64,000 nucleotides of DNA, taken from assembly GCA_005784505.1 (NCBI GenBank), contig VCAZ01000032.1, forward strand, positions 4,945,988-5,009,987, given 5' to 3'. The stretch comes from Bagarius yarrelli. Its lineage: Eukaryota; Chordata; Actinopteri; Siluriformes; Sisoridae. Of this stretch, positions 12,506-24,055 are shown piece after piece; position 1 is the first letter of the stretch, and each line of letters starts with the position of its first letter. Made by a program: the position numbers and the translations under genes. The notes below the pieces were generated by a model. It did no database searches, was not told where the DNA came from, and saw only the letters and a list, made by a program, of their open reading frames with translations.

Positions 12506-13030
12506 AGTGTATGGAGTGATTAAGTATATAATGTAGAGGGCAAGCATGGAGTCCGGCAAGACTAACTAGGACAGCATAACTAAAAGGAGAACCAGAGGGA
12601 AACACAGACATGAGGGCTCCCTGATATGTTAGGCAACCAGCCGCTCTCATCATCAACACCGTGATCAATTGGAGTGGGGAAGACATCTAACATCCCATAA
12701 TACTCAACACCCATCAGTTCCCCAGATCTGCTCCTTTATCTAAGGGAAATCAATACAAAATGCTTGACTAAATGAATAAGTTTTTTAACCTGGACTTAAA
12801 CACTGAGACTGTGTCTGATTCCCAAACATACATAGGGAGGTTATAACATAGCATTGGGGCTCTGTAAGAAAAGGCTCTGCCCCCTGCTGTAGAGTTCATA
12901 ATGCGCGGTACTGACAGGCAGCCTGCATCCTTTGATCGAAGTAGGCGCGGTGGAACGTAAGACACTAGAAGTTCACTCAGGTACTGCAGCGCGAGACCAT
13001 TTAGTGCTTCATGGGTTAAAAGTAGTATTT
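12506..13030 (-). repeat. LINE 3'-end repeat, second half
   Basis: Continues the repeat interrupted at 10624 and matches 43590-43925. On the minus strand, 12768-12965 encodes a LINE C-terminus (STAGGRAFSYRAPM, then ESDTVSVFKSRLKNLF), so the repeat is the 3' coding end plus 3'UTR of a LINE in antisense orientation. Confidence 0.72.
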
Positions 13031-13224
13031 TTAAAATCGATGCGGTACATCATGTTTAGATGTACATCATGATTGTGTACATCATGATTAGATGATCCTG
13101 AACAGAAGATATGTAAAGACTTTTAAATGCTTCATTTGGGTTGCCAGTAACAAGCAAACAAATTAACTAGACATTTAAGATCTTAAGATCTGTGCAGCAA
13201 ATCGAAAGCCTCAAAAACAGACAA

Positions 13225-13425
13225 ATCTTTCTGCTTTCTTATGCTTGCTACAGCAGCAATATAAGCTCTAAATCTGTGCTTATACTGAGTCTGGATGTTA
13301 TTAGATGTGTCTGTAAGTAATAATGTATTTACTCCGAATATCAACAACAGGTCTGATCACCGTGGCCATATACATCCCTCAATATCACCTGATAAATACA
13401 CCTACGACATGGCAGATTGTATTGA
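13225..13425 (+). pseudogene. Inverted relic of a lectin intron and CTLD1 exon start
   Basis: About 100 bases ending in the acceptor ATATCAACAACAG resemble, in reverse orientation, the intron just upstream of the CTLD1 exon of the lectin gene at 16133-21373 (about 17884-17990). After the AG the exon reads GLITVAIYIPQYHLINTP, then TTWQ, matching the start of that CTLD1 exon. Similarity stops after TGGCAG (about 13420). It is a truncated inverted partial duplicate. Confidence 0.8.
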
Positions 13426-14704
13426 ATATATATGGTGTCTGTGTTGTGTAAAATAAATAAATAGTGAGGTATAATGCAGATATCACATGGTAATGATAGA
13501 AAAACACATTAAAATAATAGAAGTAGGTTTATAATTTAATTATATAGATTTTACTATCATTATTTATTAGATCCTTCTAATTTATATATTGTAATTTCTT
13601 TGTTAGTCCTGTTATTTTTTTTTCTGTACGTGTTGACGTTATACAAATATATAATGAAGTACAATAAACTACTAATGAAGCATTTTACTTTCTGCACCTA
13701 TTTTATTTCAATAATGTCATTTACATTTAAGTGACTTTCATTGTTCATAAACAAAATGCACAGCATATTAATTCTACTGCACATTTACACACACACACAC
13801 ACACACACTCATGTAAGTAAGAACGCTGTAAAACTTTTTTGCTGTAAAGTTACAGTACAGCTGGATTGCCAGCCACATAGTGTGTTTTTACAGGACAACT
13901 ACTATGAACTCGAACATGGAATACAACATTCTCTGAATTTGAAACATTTAATTTTTTGCAAAAAATTGCGTAACTGTCTTTTGCATAAAATGCGTAAAAT
14001 TAACCAAAATGCGTTAAATTAGGCTGCTGCGGCAGAGGACAGTAACTGAAGTGTTGTAGACGTAAGAAGACAACAGAAAATACAGCGAGATCAAAATATT
14101 TTTTTCTTTTTTTAACTATTTACACCCTGCATCCAATAATATAATATTTTTTTGTTTTTTATCATTTAATATTGTTTTTTGTATCATTTAATATTGCATT
14201 TTTGTATCAGTACCCTTGTCCCTTGACAAAATATATTTAAAAAACAAACAAATAATAAATAATTTGTGATTTTATGTGATTTTGGGCGCCCCTGGAGGCC
14301 ACGGGGGCCCTAAGCAGCTATTTATTTTGTTTATGCCTTGTGCAGGCTCTAATAAACACACTGCTGTCAGCTACATGTTGCAATATAGTCTAACAATATA
14401 AACTATAGTAATATTGTAGACATTTGTAGTGAACCTTACTCTAAACATGTGTCTGTGTCATTTATTACAATAAAACATTTATTAAATGCATTCATACAGT
14501 TACAGCCATGATTAATCCTTACGTAGAGTGGATCATAGACTTTTATTACAGACACTCATATGCAATAGTTAAATCAAGTATTAAAATACACTGATTTCCT
14601 TATTTTCTCTCTTGTCTGAATTGTGTGTTTATCTAGTCAAAACTAGACAGTGCAGACAGATGGAGGTAGGAAGACAAAAAGAGACACCCAGACACAGTTT
14701 ATTA

Positions 14705-14776
<72 letters not shown>

Positions 14777-14990
14777 AGCACACTATGAAAAGGTTTGTTT
14801 CTTTAAAATGCTAACAACAGATAACAGATAAAATAACAGATAAAAGCAAACAACAAAAATAGCCTAAAGTGAATGTATACATGAAAATAATGTATATATC
14901 AAAAAGATATAGCAGGAAAAAAAACCCTATTCTATATGAATAATATTTTACCATGTCACACATTAAGCCCAGTTGTTTCTCATTTTAACA
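13426..14990. other. AT-rich sequence with microsatellites, no gene
   Basis: Contains an (AC)n run at about 13786-13808 and a long (AT)n run at 14707-14774. I see no coding motif. The 93-codon frame at 13741-14022 starts within low-complexity sequence. Confidence 0.4.
14707..14774. repeat. (AT)n microsatellite
   Basis: About 68 bases of alternating A and T. Confidence 0.97.
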
Positions 14991-15440
14991 TGTTCCCCTT
15001 CAGGAACTCAAGCTGTGACAGATGCCGGGTTAAAGGTGCAAGGTCTGAACACTCACTGTAAATGCTCCCCTCTCGGTTTGGTGACAGCTACACCCAAGGA
15101 TGGTGGGATAAAGTTCATCTCTCTTGGCACGTAAGTGTTTACATCATAGTGTTAGCGGTTTTTAAAGCACTGAAGCACTTCCTGCCTAATGCCGCTTTGA
15201 CCAATCAGGAAATGGTTCTTGGACCTGCTGTCCCTCCTAAATGGCCTTGCTATCTAAATACCAGTCAGGTGGGACCGCCTATAACCGCCTATATGGGGTG
15301 GGAGGTTCAGAGGCAAACAATAAAACTCCAGTGCTGGAATTTAACACCCTCCACCCTGAATGTTTACGTAGTTGCAAAATCTGCTTTTCATGCCCCTTCT
15401 GGGTGGAATATCAGTGTGCAAGTGCAAGACCTGCACAATA
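14990..15440 (+). mobile_element. DIRS-like retrotransposon remnant (RNase H and recombinase pieces)
   Basis: Readable pieces are WWDKVHLSWH followed by AVFKALKHFLP (RNase H region of fish DIRS-like elements) and, after a deletion, CWNLTPSTLNVYVVAKSAFH (start of the tyrosine-recombinase region). The two are normally separated by several hundred residues, so the copy is internally deleted. Confidence 0.68.
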
Positions 15441-16132
15441 GTGTTATTTTTTTTCGCAGCACAAACAGGCCAAGTATTTTACTGTAGAGTTATGGCGATA
15501 AAATAAGTACAGGAAGTAAAACAGGAATTACAGTCAGCACTTCTGGAAATCGATAAATAAATGATTTTGTTACTAAATCTTGCATACTGAATTAATAACT
15601 GCAGACCTAAATAAGATTAAATAAGCAATAAATGCCACAAAAGTGTGTTCAAAACTATTTTACTTAATTAAATATCTTTAAAAAGTACAAAAACAAAAAG
15701 CAATATTATATATTATACAAAGGTATATTTGTAAATGAAATATAACATAAATAACAAAGAAAATACAATAAATAAGACAAATTACCATTAATTTTATTGA
15801 AAGGATCTAATCATTTCTATCACTACCATGTGACGACACTTCATCTCTATTATACCTCACTGTTTATCACTATTTATTCATTACACATAACACACACCTG
15901 TGTTTACACTACTGCTCCATTCACCTTGTGGGATCATAAACTTGCAGTAAACTTTACATTTTATGTGTGTATACAGACAACATATAAACTTATATAATTA
16001 TAAAAAAAATAAAATCTAATAAAATTAAACCTCAAACATTAGAATGCATTTCTTTTGCTAATTATTGTTTCTGTCGCCCCCTAGTGGTTTAAAGATTAAA
16101 CACATTTCTGTCAGTTTGCAATCTACGTGTCG
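15441..16132. other. AT-rich spacer downstream of lectin gene A
   Basis: No coding motif. It probably includes the 3'UTR and polyadenylation region of the minus-strand lectin gene that ends at 16133; AATAAA-like motifs on the minus strand are plentiful here but cannot be ranked. Confidence 0.4.
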
Positions 16133-19100
16133 TTACAGGTCGTCCTTGTTTTTCTTGTGGAAGATGTTTCCATCAGGCTGCACCCTCCAGGTCACTGTGC
16201 TGTTCTCCAACATGCCTTTTTCCTCCAGTTTCTGCTTTACCTAAAGATCAGAATCAGAATTGAATCATTCAATATCAGGAACATTTTTAGATTTCTAAAG
16301 TAGTGATTAATTTAGGATTTCTGGGATTCTTAAAAACACGTTTTAACTTAAATCTATTAATTCTGTAACTCACCTTCTCTAATATAGACGACTGAACAGT
16401 AGGATCTAACACACTTTCATCAGACTTCACCTGCAGTCTCACAATCTGCTGTTCCGTCGCTGGTAGAACTGTGAGAAACACACACACACACACACACACA
16501 CACAGAAGTTTTTACAGAGAGATAAAAAATCATCACAAAGAGAATCAACCAACATGTAATGTTAATTAAAAGAGCAGCTGCAGTTTGCATAAAGTTTATT
16601 TCTCAGTTTATGTAATTTATTACAGACTGAAAAACTGCTTTTGCTTTTGTTTTTACAGAAAATAAATCTAAAAAATTAGCACAACATTTACCAATTTGCC
16701 TATAGCAGATTTTGCAGTGAGAGAATTTTACATACAGAAGGTAATGTTCATGTTCACACAGCATCTCATACCAAACCACACTAATCTATAGTGAGTATAA
16801 TACATGTGGTCTGCGGTCTGACCTGTCATATTTAGAATCAACAGATCAAACTAAATTTTTAATTATATATTGTATATTTATTATATATTATATTAATAAT
16901 TGTAACAGATTTATTAACGTACAATTAATTAACTCTAAAAGCTAAAAGTTTTTGAATGAGGCATTAAAATAACCTGATGTTATTATTAGTAAACAGAAAA
17001 ACAAATGACTCACTGGTGTGACAGAAGTAAGGTAACAGGATGGTGCAAGATATATCGTGGAACTTTCCATAAAAAATCACTGCACAGGTTTCATAGTTAG
17101 CATAACCAGGTTCACCAGGAGCCCATGGTATGTTAGTAGCGACGGTTCCATCTGACCACTTCCATGTGTCTCTATATAACCCAATCCAGGAATCACCCTG
17201 TTTATCTCTTATCTGCTGTATAATGATGTTATCTGAGCTGTTTAGTGAACTGGCCAAGTCTGTGTGATGTGTTCGGCAGTAATTCTGAGCCTGAGACCAG
17301 GTCAAAAAAATGGTGACCCCAACAAACTTGGCAGAGCCACTTAAGCTCGCTGTCAAAAACCAAATAATAAAGATTGTTAGTTCACTTGTTAATTGTTAAA
17401 AAAATGTAACAATACAAAATGTGGAATGTTCCGGATTTGTGTTTTTACACTAAAAATTTAGATTATGTTGCCAAATTGTCAAAAACTCACCATTGTAGCA
17501 TATAAAGTATTTTACGCCTGTACACTTAGCATCTCCCCACAATCCATATGCATATGCTACACCACATGATTCTCTTCCACCATAATTGTCAGGCTGTCCA
17601 AGGATCCAATTTGTATAGGTGACGTTCTTCAGTGGGAGGTCGTTAAAGGACCAGCGCCAGCTCGTGATATCGTTGTACAATCCAGAATAGGCTACTGCAG
17701 TAAAGAGTTTACTGGCTGCTTCTTTTTTCCATCGGACCAAATCATTATCAGTCACAATAGTTGCCAGGTCAGTGTACATCGTCCTGCAGTAATTCTGTGC
17801 ATTCTGCCATGTTGTAGGTGTCTTTATCAGGTAATATTGATGATTGACAGTTCGAGGGACGTAAATGGCCACAGTAACCAGACCTGTTGTTGATATATTC
17901 AGTAAGATTAAAGATGACAATAATTAAATGAACACAATGACAGACTTACACAACATGAGACATGTTTATATTGTTGCTGTAACAATAACAAGAAAGCAGA
18001 GACTTTAATAAAAAAATTGGGTAAAGTGGTAAAGACATCTTATTTACACCTAATATCTCTGTTATTCAAAACTCAGTCAGCAAGATGCTAAAATGTTATA
18101 CATGCCTTTGTTATTTCTTATCTAGATTACTGTAATTTAGCTTTTTATGGATGGTCAGCTAATTATATCAAACGACTGCAATATGTTAAAAACTCTGCAG
18201 CTCGCTTGATCACCCACACAAGAAAGAACGATCACATTATGCCTATCCTCCAGCACCCTCAATGGCTTCTTGTCTCTTTGCCCCTAAAATCTCACTTATA
18301 AAGCACTCTATAACTTTTGGTCCTACATATTTATCTGACCTGCTTCTGCCTTATGTCCCTGTCCGCTCCTTAAGATCTTCTAGTGAGGGACTGTTAGTCA
18401 CCTCTAAGTTTTGTTTGGTAACTATGGGAGTTAGGTCTTTCAGTGTTATAGTCCCCAGATTGTGGAATGCTCTTCCCCAAAACATTTGTCAAGCATCCTA
18501 CCTTCCATCATTCAAAAACCTCTTTAAAAAAGGCGCTATATAAATAAAAATATATTATTATTATTATTATAATAATAATAATAATTTGTAACAGGAAGTA
18601 CAAAAGAAAGCATCCGGCCACACTAAAAGTAGGCTTTTCATCCGGCCACGGTAAAGTAGGCTTTGCTTCAAAAAATGGGAACTAAGGTTACATATATAAC
18701 ATTGAGACATTGGAACTTGAGCTGCATCAAATCACTATGAAAACAAGATGCAAACGTAGGTTACAGTGTATTACTGGTTCTACACAATTGGGACACAGAG
18801 ACCCCTCTCCCAGCTTTACAGCTAGGCCTAGATAAATAAAAGTGTGCTGAGAGGGACACCCTGCAGCATCACCTGTCCACCAAAGGGGCCCTTAGAGCCT
18901 AATCCTGGAGACTTTTGATACTGCCACAGTGCCAGCATAATCAGAATAAAGAATTTTGGATCCTGGTGCCCTTGCTAGGTTTAGACTGTTGAATCGGATA
19001 AATGACACACAGTGCGCTCTGAATCTCTCCGGAATCTGGAGACCCAAAACTTTATAAGTGAGCATGATGGTCTCAACCACTTACTTGCTCAATTTAAGAG

Positions 19101-21373
19101 TGAGTATAATGGTCTCAACCACTCACCTGCGTAATGTCTCTTTGGTGGCTGGAAGCCCCTTCCTGGCACACCGAAGCAGATGCAATAGTTGCATCCTGTG
19201 GCGGATGTGGATATTGCTTGCACTGGATGCAAAAGGTTAAAATTTTTTTGTTCTGGGTCTTAAAAGGGTTAAGGAACCTTCAGTGCAACTCTAGTTGTTT
19301 TAATGGGAACTTTGGGGACATGACCATGTCAAGGGCGGGTGAAGTCCTTGACCATACCTGCCACAAAGTCCAGCAGGAAGGCAGGTCTTTAATCTTTAGG
19401 AGAGATGACAAACATATCTAATTAGGAATGGAAACATAATTAGTACAGCCCTTAGGGGCAGGGTGATCAGCTAAGTTTGCTATCTATATTTTCATGGTCC
19501 ATAGCGATGACCCTGTGGTAAACATTCCTTCAGAAACTACAGTCCACTGTGCTCTGCCTGCACCAGGAACTTAAAAACATACTGTTTTTTTGTGGCAGGG
19601 TTCCGGAATGACGTATTCTCTCTACAACCTTGATTGTGAGACCAGATGCCTGTAGCTCTGTCTCCTCAGAGGTCTCAGTGGTGGCTTACATTTACAGCAT
19701 TTAGCAGATGTAGAAAACTGCTTTGAGCCACATCATTAAACAGCTCAATGCTGCTACATTATATCACAAATCAGAGTGCAACATATTTGAAAAACAGGTT
19801 GGTCTTTAATCGTCTCTTGAAGACAGCCAGTGACTCTGTGACAGCCAACAGATTTGTCAGCTTTTCTGACATTGATGGAAAGTTGATCTTGGTGCCAGAA
19901 CTACATAAAACTCTTTAGGCAGACCTACCTTGCGTCTTAGAAGATGGTGGGAATAGTTGAGCAATGCTTGTGGATCTGAGGGAGTGCAGTGCATTTGAGG
20001 AGTGATGAGTGCTTGGAGGTGGGGGGTGCTGCACAATTTTGTAGACAAGCATCAGTGTTTTGAATCTGATGCGTGCAGCTACTGGGAGCTAGTCGAGGGT
20101 AGCCACAGCCTCCCTCAGGAAAACAGAGAATGTGCTTAATACTTCCACCTTTTAAGCGCCATACTGTTTACCCCGGGGGGTCTATCTGCAGAGGCCCAAT
20201 GCCTCAAGGTAGGGCTTGATGCATCATTGGGCTTTTAGCATTAAAAACTTGATGAGGCAAGTTAAAAACTACGTATCTTCAATACAGTTGAAAGCTGATT
20301 GTTTCTTCGTCTACCCTATGGTATTCTTTCAGCACCAGAGGTTTGCAAAATTATTTCATGATCATTGAGCACTTATCAGGCATACAGACTATGAAGGACA
20401 ACATAATTGTGTGGGGTACCATCCACCAGGAGCATAATGCATGGTTGAGTTCCTGGAGCTAAAAAGACAGTGCAATCTAAAATTTAACAGAGTCAACATG
20501 CAACGGATGTGAGAAGATTTCTTTGAATAGTTACTAATTCATTCACCAGCTTTCAACACATTAGCTCTGCTTAGGTGTCTTTTAGAACAAAAGAATAAGT
20601 GGATGTGGTCTCATGAGCAGAAGGCATGTGTTCAAAATCTGAACTGCATTATCATAGAAGAGCCAGTGCACAGATATTATGACAAAAAAAGGATCTTATC
20701 TGATGCCTCACAATACAGCCTAGGTGCCTTGCTGCTAGAACAACATGGTGAGAGTTGGCAACCCATAGTCTATGCATGAGCCTTGACAAACGCAGAAACC
20801 CGGAGTGCCCCACTGCAAAATGGGTTATCTCCAGCACAAATGTTGATGGGTCGACGCACTAACCTACCTATCCACAAGAACCTGTTAACATTAACAGAGG
20901 CAAACAAAATCAAAGTAAAATAAAAAAAAAAATCAAACAATCTTAAGCCTGGAGAAAATGTTCATATCCTAAACTATGCTACAGGATTATGGACACAACA
21001 AGGCTACGTACAAAGAAAACTAGCTTCACGGTCATACAAGGTACAGACAGAGGGTGGTGTAATTCTGAGAAGAAAAAGAGTGGGCCTGATAACTCAAGTT
21101 ACTAGTTAAGGCCCACACACACTCACACTCACTATTAAAGGCAAATTAGAATCACCAGTAAACCTAAAATACATGTTTTTGGAGTGTGGGAGGAAACCGG
21201 AGTACCCAGTAAACACACACAAACAGAGCACAGCGCATTTAAATTCCAGCATTTAAAGACCCCTGCAGGGGATACAAACCTGAGACCTTTTTACTGTGAG
21301 AAAACAGTGCTAAACTTTAAAAAAATTAAAAAAAATACTCACTGTTAAAACAGAGCAGAAGAAAAAACTTCAT
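16133..21373 (-). CDS. Secreted two-domain C-type lectin-like protein (gene A), intact
   Basis: Five coding exons join in frame to 320 codons: 21343-21373, 17491-17883, 17014-17349, 16374-16468, 16133-16240. All introns have GT/AG ends; the first three are phase 1 and the last phase 0. Exon 1 encodes the signal-peptide start MKFFLLLCFN, and the hydrophobic stretch runs on into exon 2. CTLD1 (about residues 25-141) has its four cysteines (QNYC, ESC, AKC, FIC), a QPDN loop and W-G-D where WND is usual. CTLD2 (about 143-253) has WIGLYRD, EPG in the sugar loop and no WND tryptophan. The tail (254-320) carries LQVKSD, VQSSILEK, KGMLENSTVTWRVQPDG and FHKK. Sequons NVT, NSS and NST are present. There is no transmembrane segment, so it is probably secreted. 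In teleosts, genes of this shape are often annotated as mannose-receptor-like or CLEC20A-like; the ligand is unknown. Confidence 0.87.
16479..16503. repeat. (CA)n microsatellite beside lectin gene A exon 4
   Basis: About 12 CA units, read as (TG)n on the gene strand, ending about 10 bases upstream of the exon 4 acceptor at 16469-16470. A similar tract is present at the same place in the paralogue at 40602-40630. Confidence 0.9.
18050..18590 (+). mobile_element. LINE C-terminal fragment in lectin gene A intron 1
   Basis: Translation shows the LINE post-RT region: VKNSAARLITHTRKNDHIMP, TFGPTYLSDLLLPY, RLWNALPQNI and LPSFKNLFK. It ends in an (ATT)n/(AAT)n tail at 18552-18585. It lies antisense to the host gene, inside the 3.46-kb intron 17884-21342. 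Confidence 0.75.
18600..19685. other. Possible DIRS-like terminal sequence in intron 1
   Basis: Contains GGTTACATATATAACATTGA (18686-18705), similar to GTTACATA motifs at the ends of DIRS-like pieces near 30700 and 58770. It also holds a roughly 40-base direct repeat containing ATGGTCTCAACCACT at about 19063 and 19108. I see no coding motif, so the assignment is tentative. Confidence 0.3.
19686..20100 (-). mobile_element. L2/CR1-like LINE 3' end, antisense
   Basis: On the minus strand it encodes a decayed LINE C-terminus (SDPQALLNYSHHLLRRKVGL, VLAPRSTFHQ). It matches the longer copy at 42215-43040 through the shared stretch around the 'cagacctacct' and 'gtgcttgtggatctgag' blocks. It lies in intron 1 of lectin gene A. 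Confidence 0.7.
20270..21110 (+). mobile_element. Ty3/gypsy retrotransposon remnant in intron 1
   Basis: The decayed frame reads LPYGILSAPEVC (RT), then KNKWMWSHEQKACVQNL, DASQYSLGALLLEQHGESWQ and ALTNAET (RNase H). Near 20815 it jumps directly to an integrase-end region: GLSPAQMLMGRRTNLP, KPGENVHILN and RSYKVQTEGGVILRRKR. The normal RNase H tail and the integrase core are missing, so this is an internally deleted copy. No LTRs were recognised. It lies antisense to the lectin gene. Confidence 0.75.
21111..21315 (-). repeat. SINE, antisense, with B-box remnant
   Basis: The reverse complement shows a CCTGCAGGGGTCTTT core and a GGTTTCCTCCCACACTCC-like block shared with copies at 22735, 55950 and 63035. 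It lies in intron 1, just before the signal-peptide exon. Confidence 0.65.
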
Positions 21374-22148
21374 GATGAACGCAAAGCTGGAAGTCAAAAC
21401 AAATTAAATATTATACACGTAATGGCGGAGTACCTAAATATGGTGCAGATATTAGATCACTCAGATCATTAGGATTAAGTCGGTTCAAACATTCCAAGAG
21501 TCTAAACTCTAAACAAGGAGAATCTGATGTTAGATATTACACAGCCCGCAGTTTGAACCAGCTTCCAGAAGAGATGTACTAAATCCGTAGCATCGTTACA
21601 TCCAGATTCTGACTGCATCATTTCATATTCTTTTTCATTCATTTTAATTAGAATTAAAAAACATTTTTTTTATTTTAATGTCTCTGTTTTTAATGTTGTG
21701 ATGCACTTTAAATTTCCACTGTGTATAAAATGTGCTATAGAAATGAACTTGCCTTGCCTTAAATATAAAATGTAAAAACATATTTAAAAGAGACATTACT
21801 TACTTTATGCAAAATAAACAATGAATATTAACAGTATTATACTGTTCACAAAGACAGGAAATCATTAGAATATACTGTAGTTTTACAATGACTAATAACC
21901 CTTAAATATATTATGTTTATTTAATCTAATTGTTTATTTTCTTTTTATGATGTTTTCTGTGAAAGATCTGTTTGTTCTGAAAGGTCACAATGTTCAGGTT
22001 TTGCTGGATTTTTACTTTTGACCCTAAATTATAACATGACACCGACTTACGGTAAGACTATATTTTAATTTATGTTTAGGAATTCTTTGGTAACAGTCTA
22101 ATATCAAGAAAAAATTATATTTATATTATTGGAAATTATATATTCTCT

Positions 22149-22154
22149 CTCTCT

Positions 22155-22212
<58 letters not shown>
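22149..22212. repeat. (TC)n/(TA)n microsatellite
   Basis: A short CT run leads into about 52 bases of alternating T and A. Confidence 0.95.
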
Positions 22213-22214
<2 letters not shown>

Positions 22215-22331
22215 TATATTCAACTGATACATTATAGATGCTTCCTGAATTATAAACAAACTGTAAATTTAATCATTATTGGGATTCAAGTAATTTTAAC
22301 AATAGAAAAATAATTGAATAATAAAACATAC

Positions 22332-22420
22332 CTGTAATGTAAAAATCTGAAGTCTGCTCTTCGTCAATAGCTTCAGATTTTGATCTTCACTGCTTGCGTG
22401 CAACTCTCAAGAATCTTACC
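22332..22420 (-). other. Probable non-coding first exon of lectin gene A
   Basis: On the minus strand a block beginning near GCAGTGAAGATC ends in TTTTTACATTACAG followed by a GTATGT donor (22331 down). Blocks with the GCAGTGAAGATC-type core, and in most copies CTGAAGAAACACCAG, recur upstream of other lectin copies (38056, 47663, 54196). The 5' end of the exon cannot be set from sequence alone. Confidence 0.55.
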
Positions 22421-22640
22421 TGTTCACTTTACCAGTCCTCCAAATCCTGAAACATTTCATCATGTGTAACGCAGATTGGTTTCCATTTTACCTTACAATC
22501 AAAACAACACAAACAAATACTGACCCGCCTTCAACGTTCGGCACAGAAACGAGGTGAAGGAGATCATCAGGTTGTGTAGAAAAGTCATGTGAGAGTAATC
22601 AGATACAACATTCAGCATGTACAATATTATCATAACTGCT
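22420..22640 (-). promoter_or_regulatory. Upstream (promoter-like) block of lectin gene A
   Basis: Includes GATTGGTTTCCATTTTACC, AATACTGACCCGCC and GGTGAAGGAGATCATCAGG (22469-22575) plus an adjoining block containing AGTCATGTGA. All of these recur in order near 47.8, 48.4 and 53.2 kb. The conserved position just 5' of the non-coding exon suggests a promoter duplicated with the gene. This is inference; I found no clear TATA box. Confidence 0.45.
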
Positions 22641-22734
22641 TTTTTCGAATTTCGATTAAGATTTAGAATTTTTGGGCAGTGACATAAAATCAAACCTGTT
22701 GAAATACCGGAGTTAAAATGTCGAGATATCTTCA

Positions 22735-22985
22735 TAAATATTAGCACTGCTGCTTCACAGTAAGAAGGTCCTGGGTTTGATTCCCTTGCAGGGGTCTTTC
22801 TGTGGGGAATTTTCATGTTCTCCCCATGCTTGCAACAGTTTACTTCAGGTTTTCTGAAGTGTGTCCCTGTTATGGACTGGGGACCTGTTCAGGTGTACCT
22901 CCTGCCTTCCATGCTTTCAGAGACTGCTGGGATAGACTCCAAATTAGGGTATAAGCGGATATAGACGATAAACTGAAATTGTAAA
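22735..22985 (+). repeat. SINE (tRNA-like head, fish-wide family)
   Basis: Contains GCTTCACAGTAAGAAGGTCC and GGGTTTGATTCCC (B-box-like), and the tail GACTGCTGGGATAGACTCC. It matches copies at 39840 (tail), 48640 (tail), 55590-56130 (antisense) and 63035. Confidence 0.75.
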
Positions 22986-24055
22986 GCAAGATCTATATAA
23001 TGTACTAAATGCTATAAACAAGCCAGCTGAGGACACTTACACACCCTACAGTGTTAAAACAACTTCACTGACACTATTTACATGTCAAATAAAAAGAAGG
23101 TCTACTTTTCAGGGTTGTATAAACATGTAAAACAAACCTTTAGTTTGACTTTCGAGTTAAAAAAACACAATGATCTGCTTACATAACAAAAGAAGGGATA
23201 TCCAGGCCTACTGGTCAAAATATCACAGAATAAATATATGTATATGCTCTATTTACACACAAACATTGAATAACCCTCCCTTCTGCTCAACTACAGAAAT
23301 CCAGACGCCACGGTTAGCTGGACCGCCTAACCTTGTTTTATTACGACAGAAATGCAGCTCTGTGCGCCTACACAAAATAGTGCAAGAACTCCTCTTGAAA
23401 CTGCCCAATGATTGTTTGATTGTTTGTACGTTGTAGTCAAAGCAGCTTGCTGGGGTGACCTGTCCCTCCAGCAAAAAAAGCCCTGCCTTTGTCCTCCATC
23501 CCAGACAGATTGGGTGCCTATCTATAGTAACCATAGCTGCCATTGACCTACCAGCTGCTCTGGTCGTCCCTTTGGTGGCTTGGCGGTGACAGATCTGTGG
23601 CCCCTCGAGAGCTGACTGTGCATAGTGAACTACCAAACAGTCAATTAGTGAGAGTGTCCTGTTTATAAATCGCAGACATGGAAAAGCACACTGTAATAAT
23701 TGCTTGCCATATTTACTTTTTTATTTTATACATTTTTTTTCCTTTTATATTTTTTTTACACACACCCGCGCTAAAAAAAAAGAAGATTATCTGTTTATAT
23801 TGCTTTATATTACTTCCTGGTTGCTGACCTTACCCGCCTGTATCATAATGCTTTTTTTTCGACTGGACGTATTCAGACCAAAGATCATAAAAGGCCATTA
23901 CCACAATGGTTTTGACATGGCGTTGAGTTCCTGGAGAGACATGGATCTGTCCAAAATATGACTAATCCGCATTTCCACCGATGGTGTGCTGCCAGTGCTT
24001 TCATGTGTTTAGCGTGTTAGCATCGTTTCGCCCACTTGTTAGTTTGCGTTTCCAG
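22986..24055. other. Unassigned sequence, partly GC-richer
   Basis: The stretch 23280-23640 is richer in GC than its surroundings and holds a 127-codon open frame on the minus strand. I recognise no domain in it; it may be a transposon fragment. Confidence 0.35.

Noticed and set aside
23253..23636. 127-codon open frame on the minus strand as a gene
   Set aside because: No recognised domain, no splice or promoter context, and surroundings are repeat-rich; recorded only as unassigned sequence.
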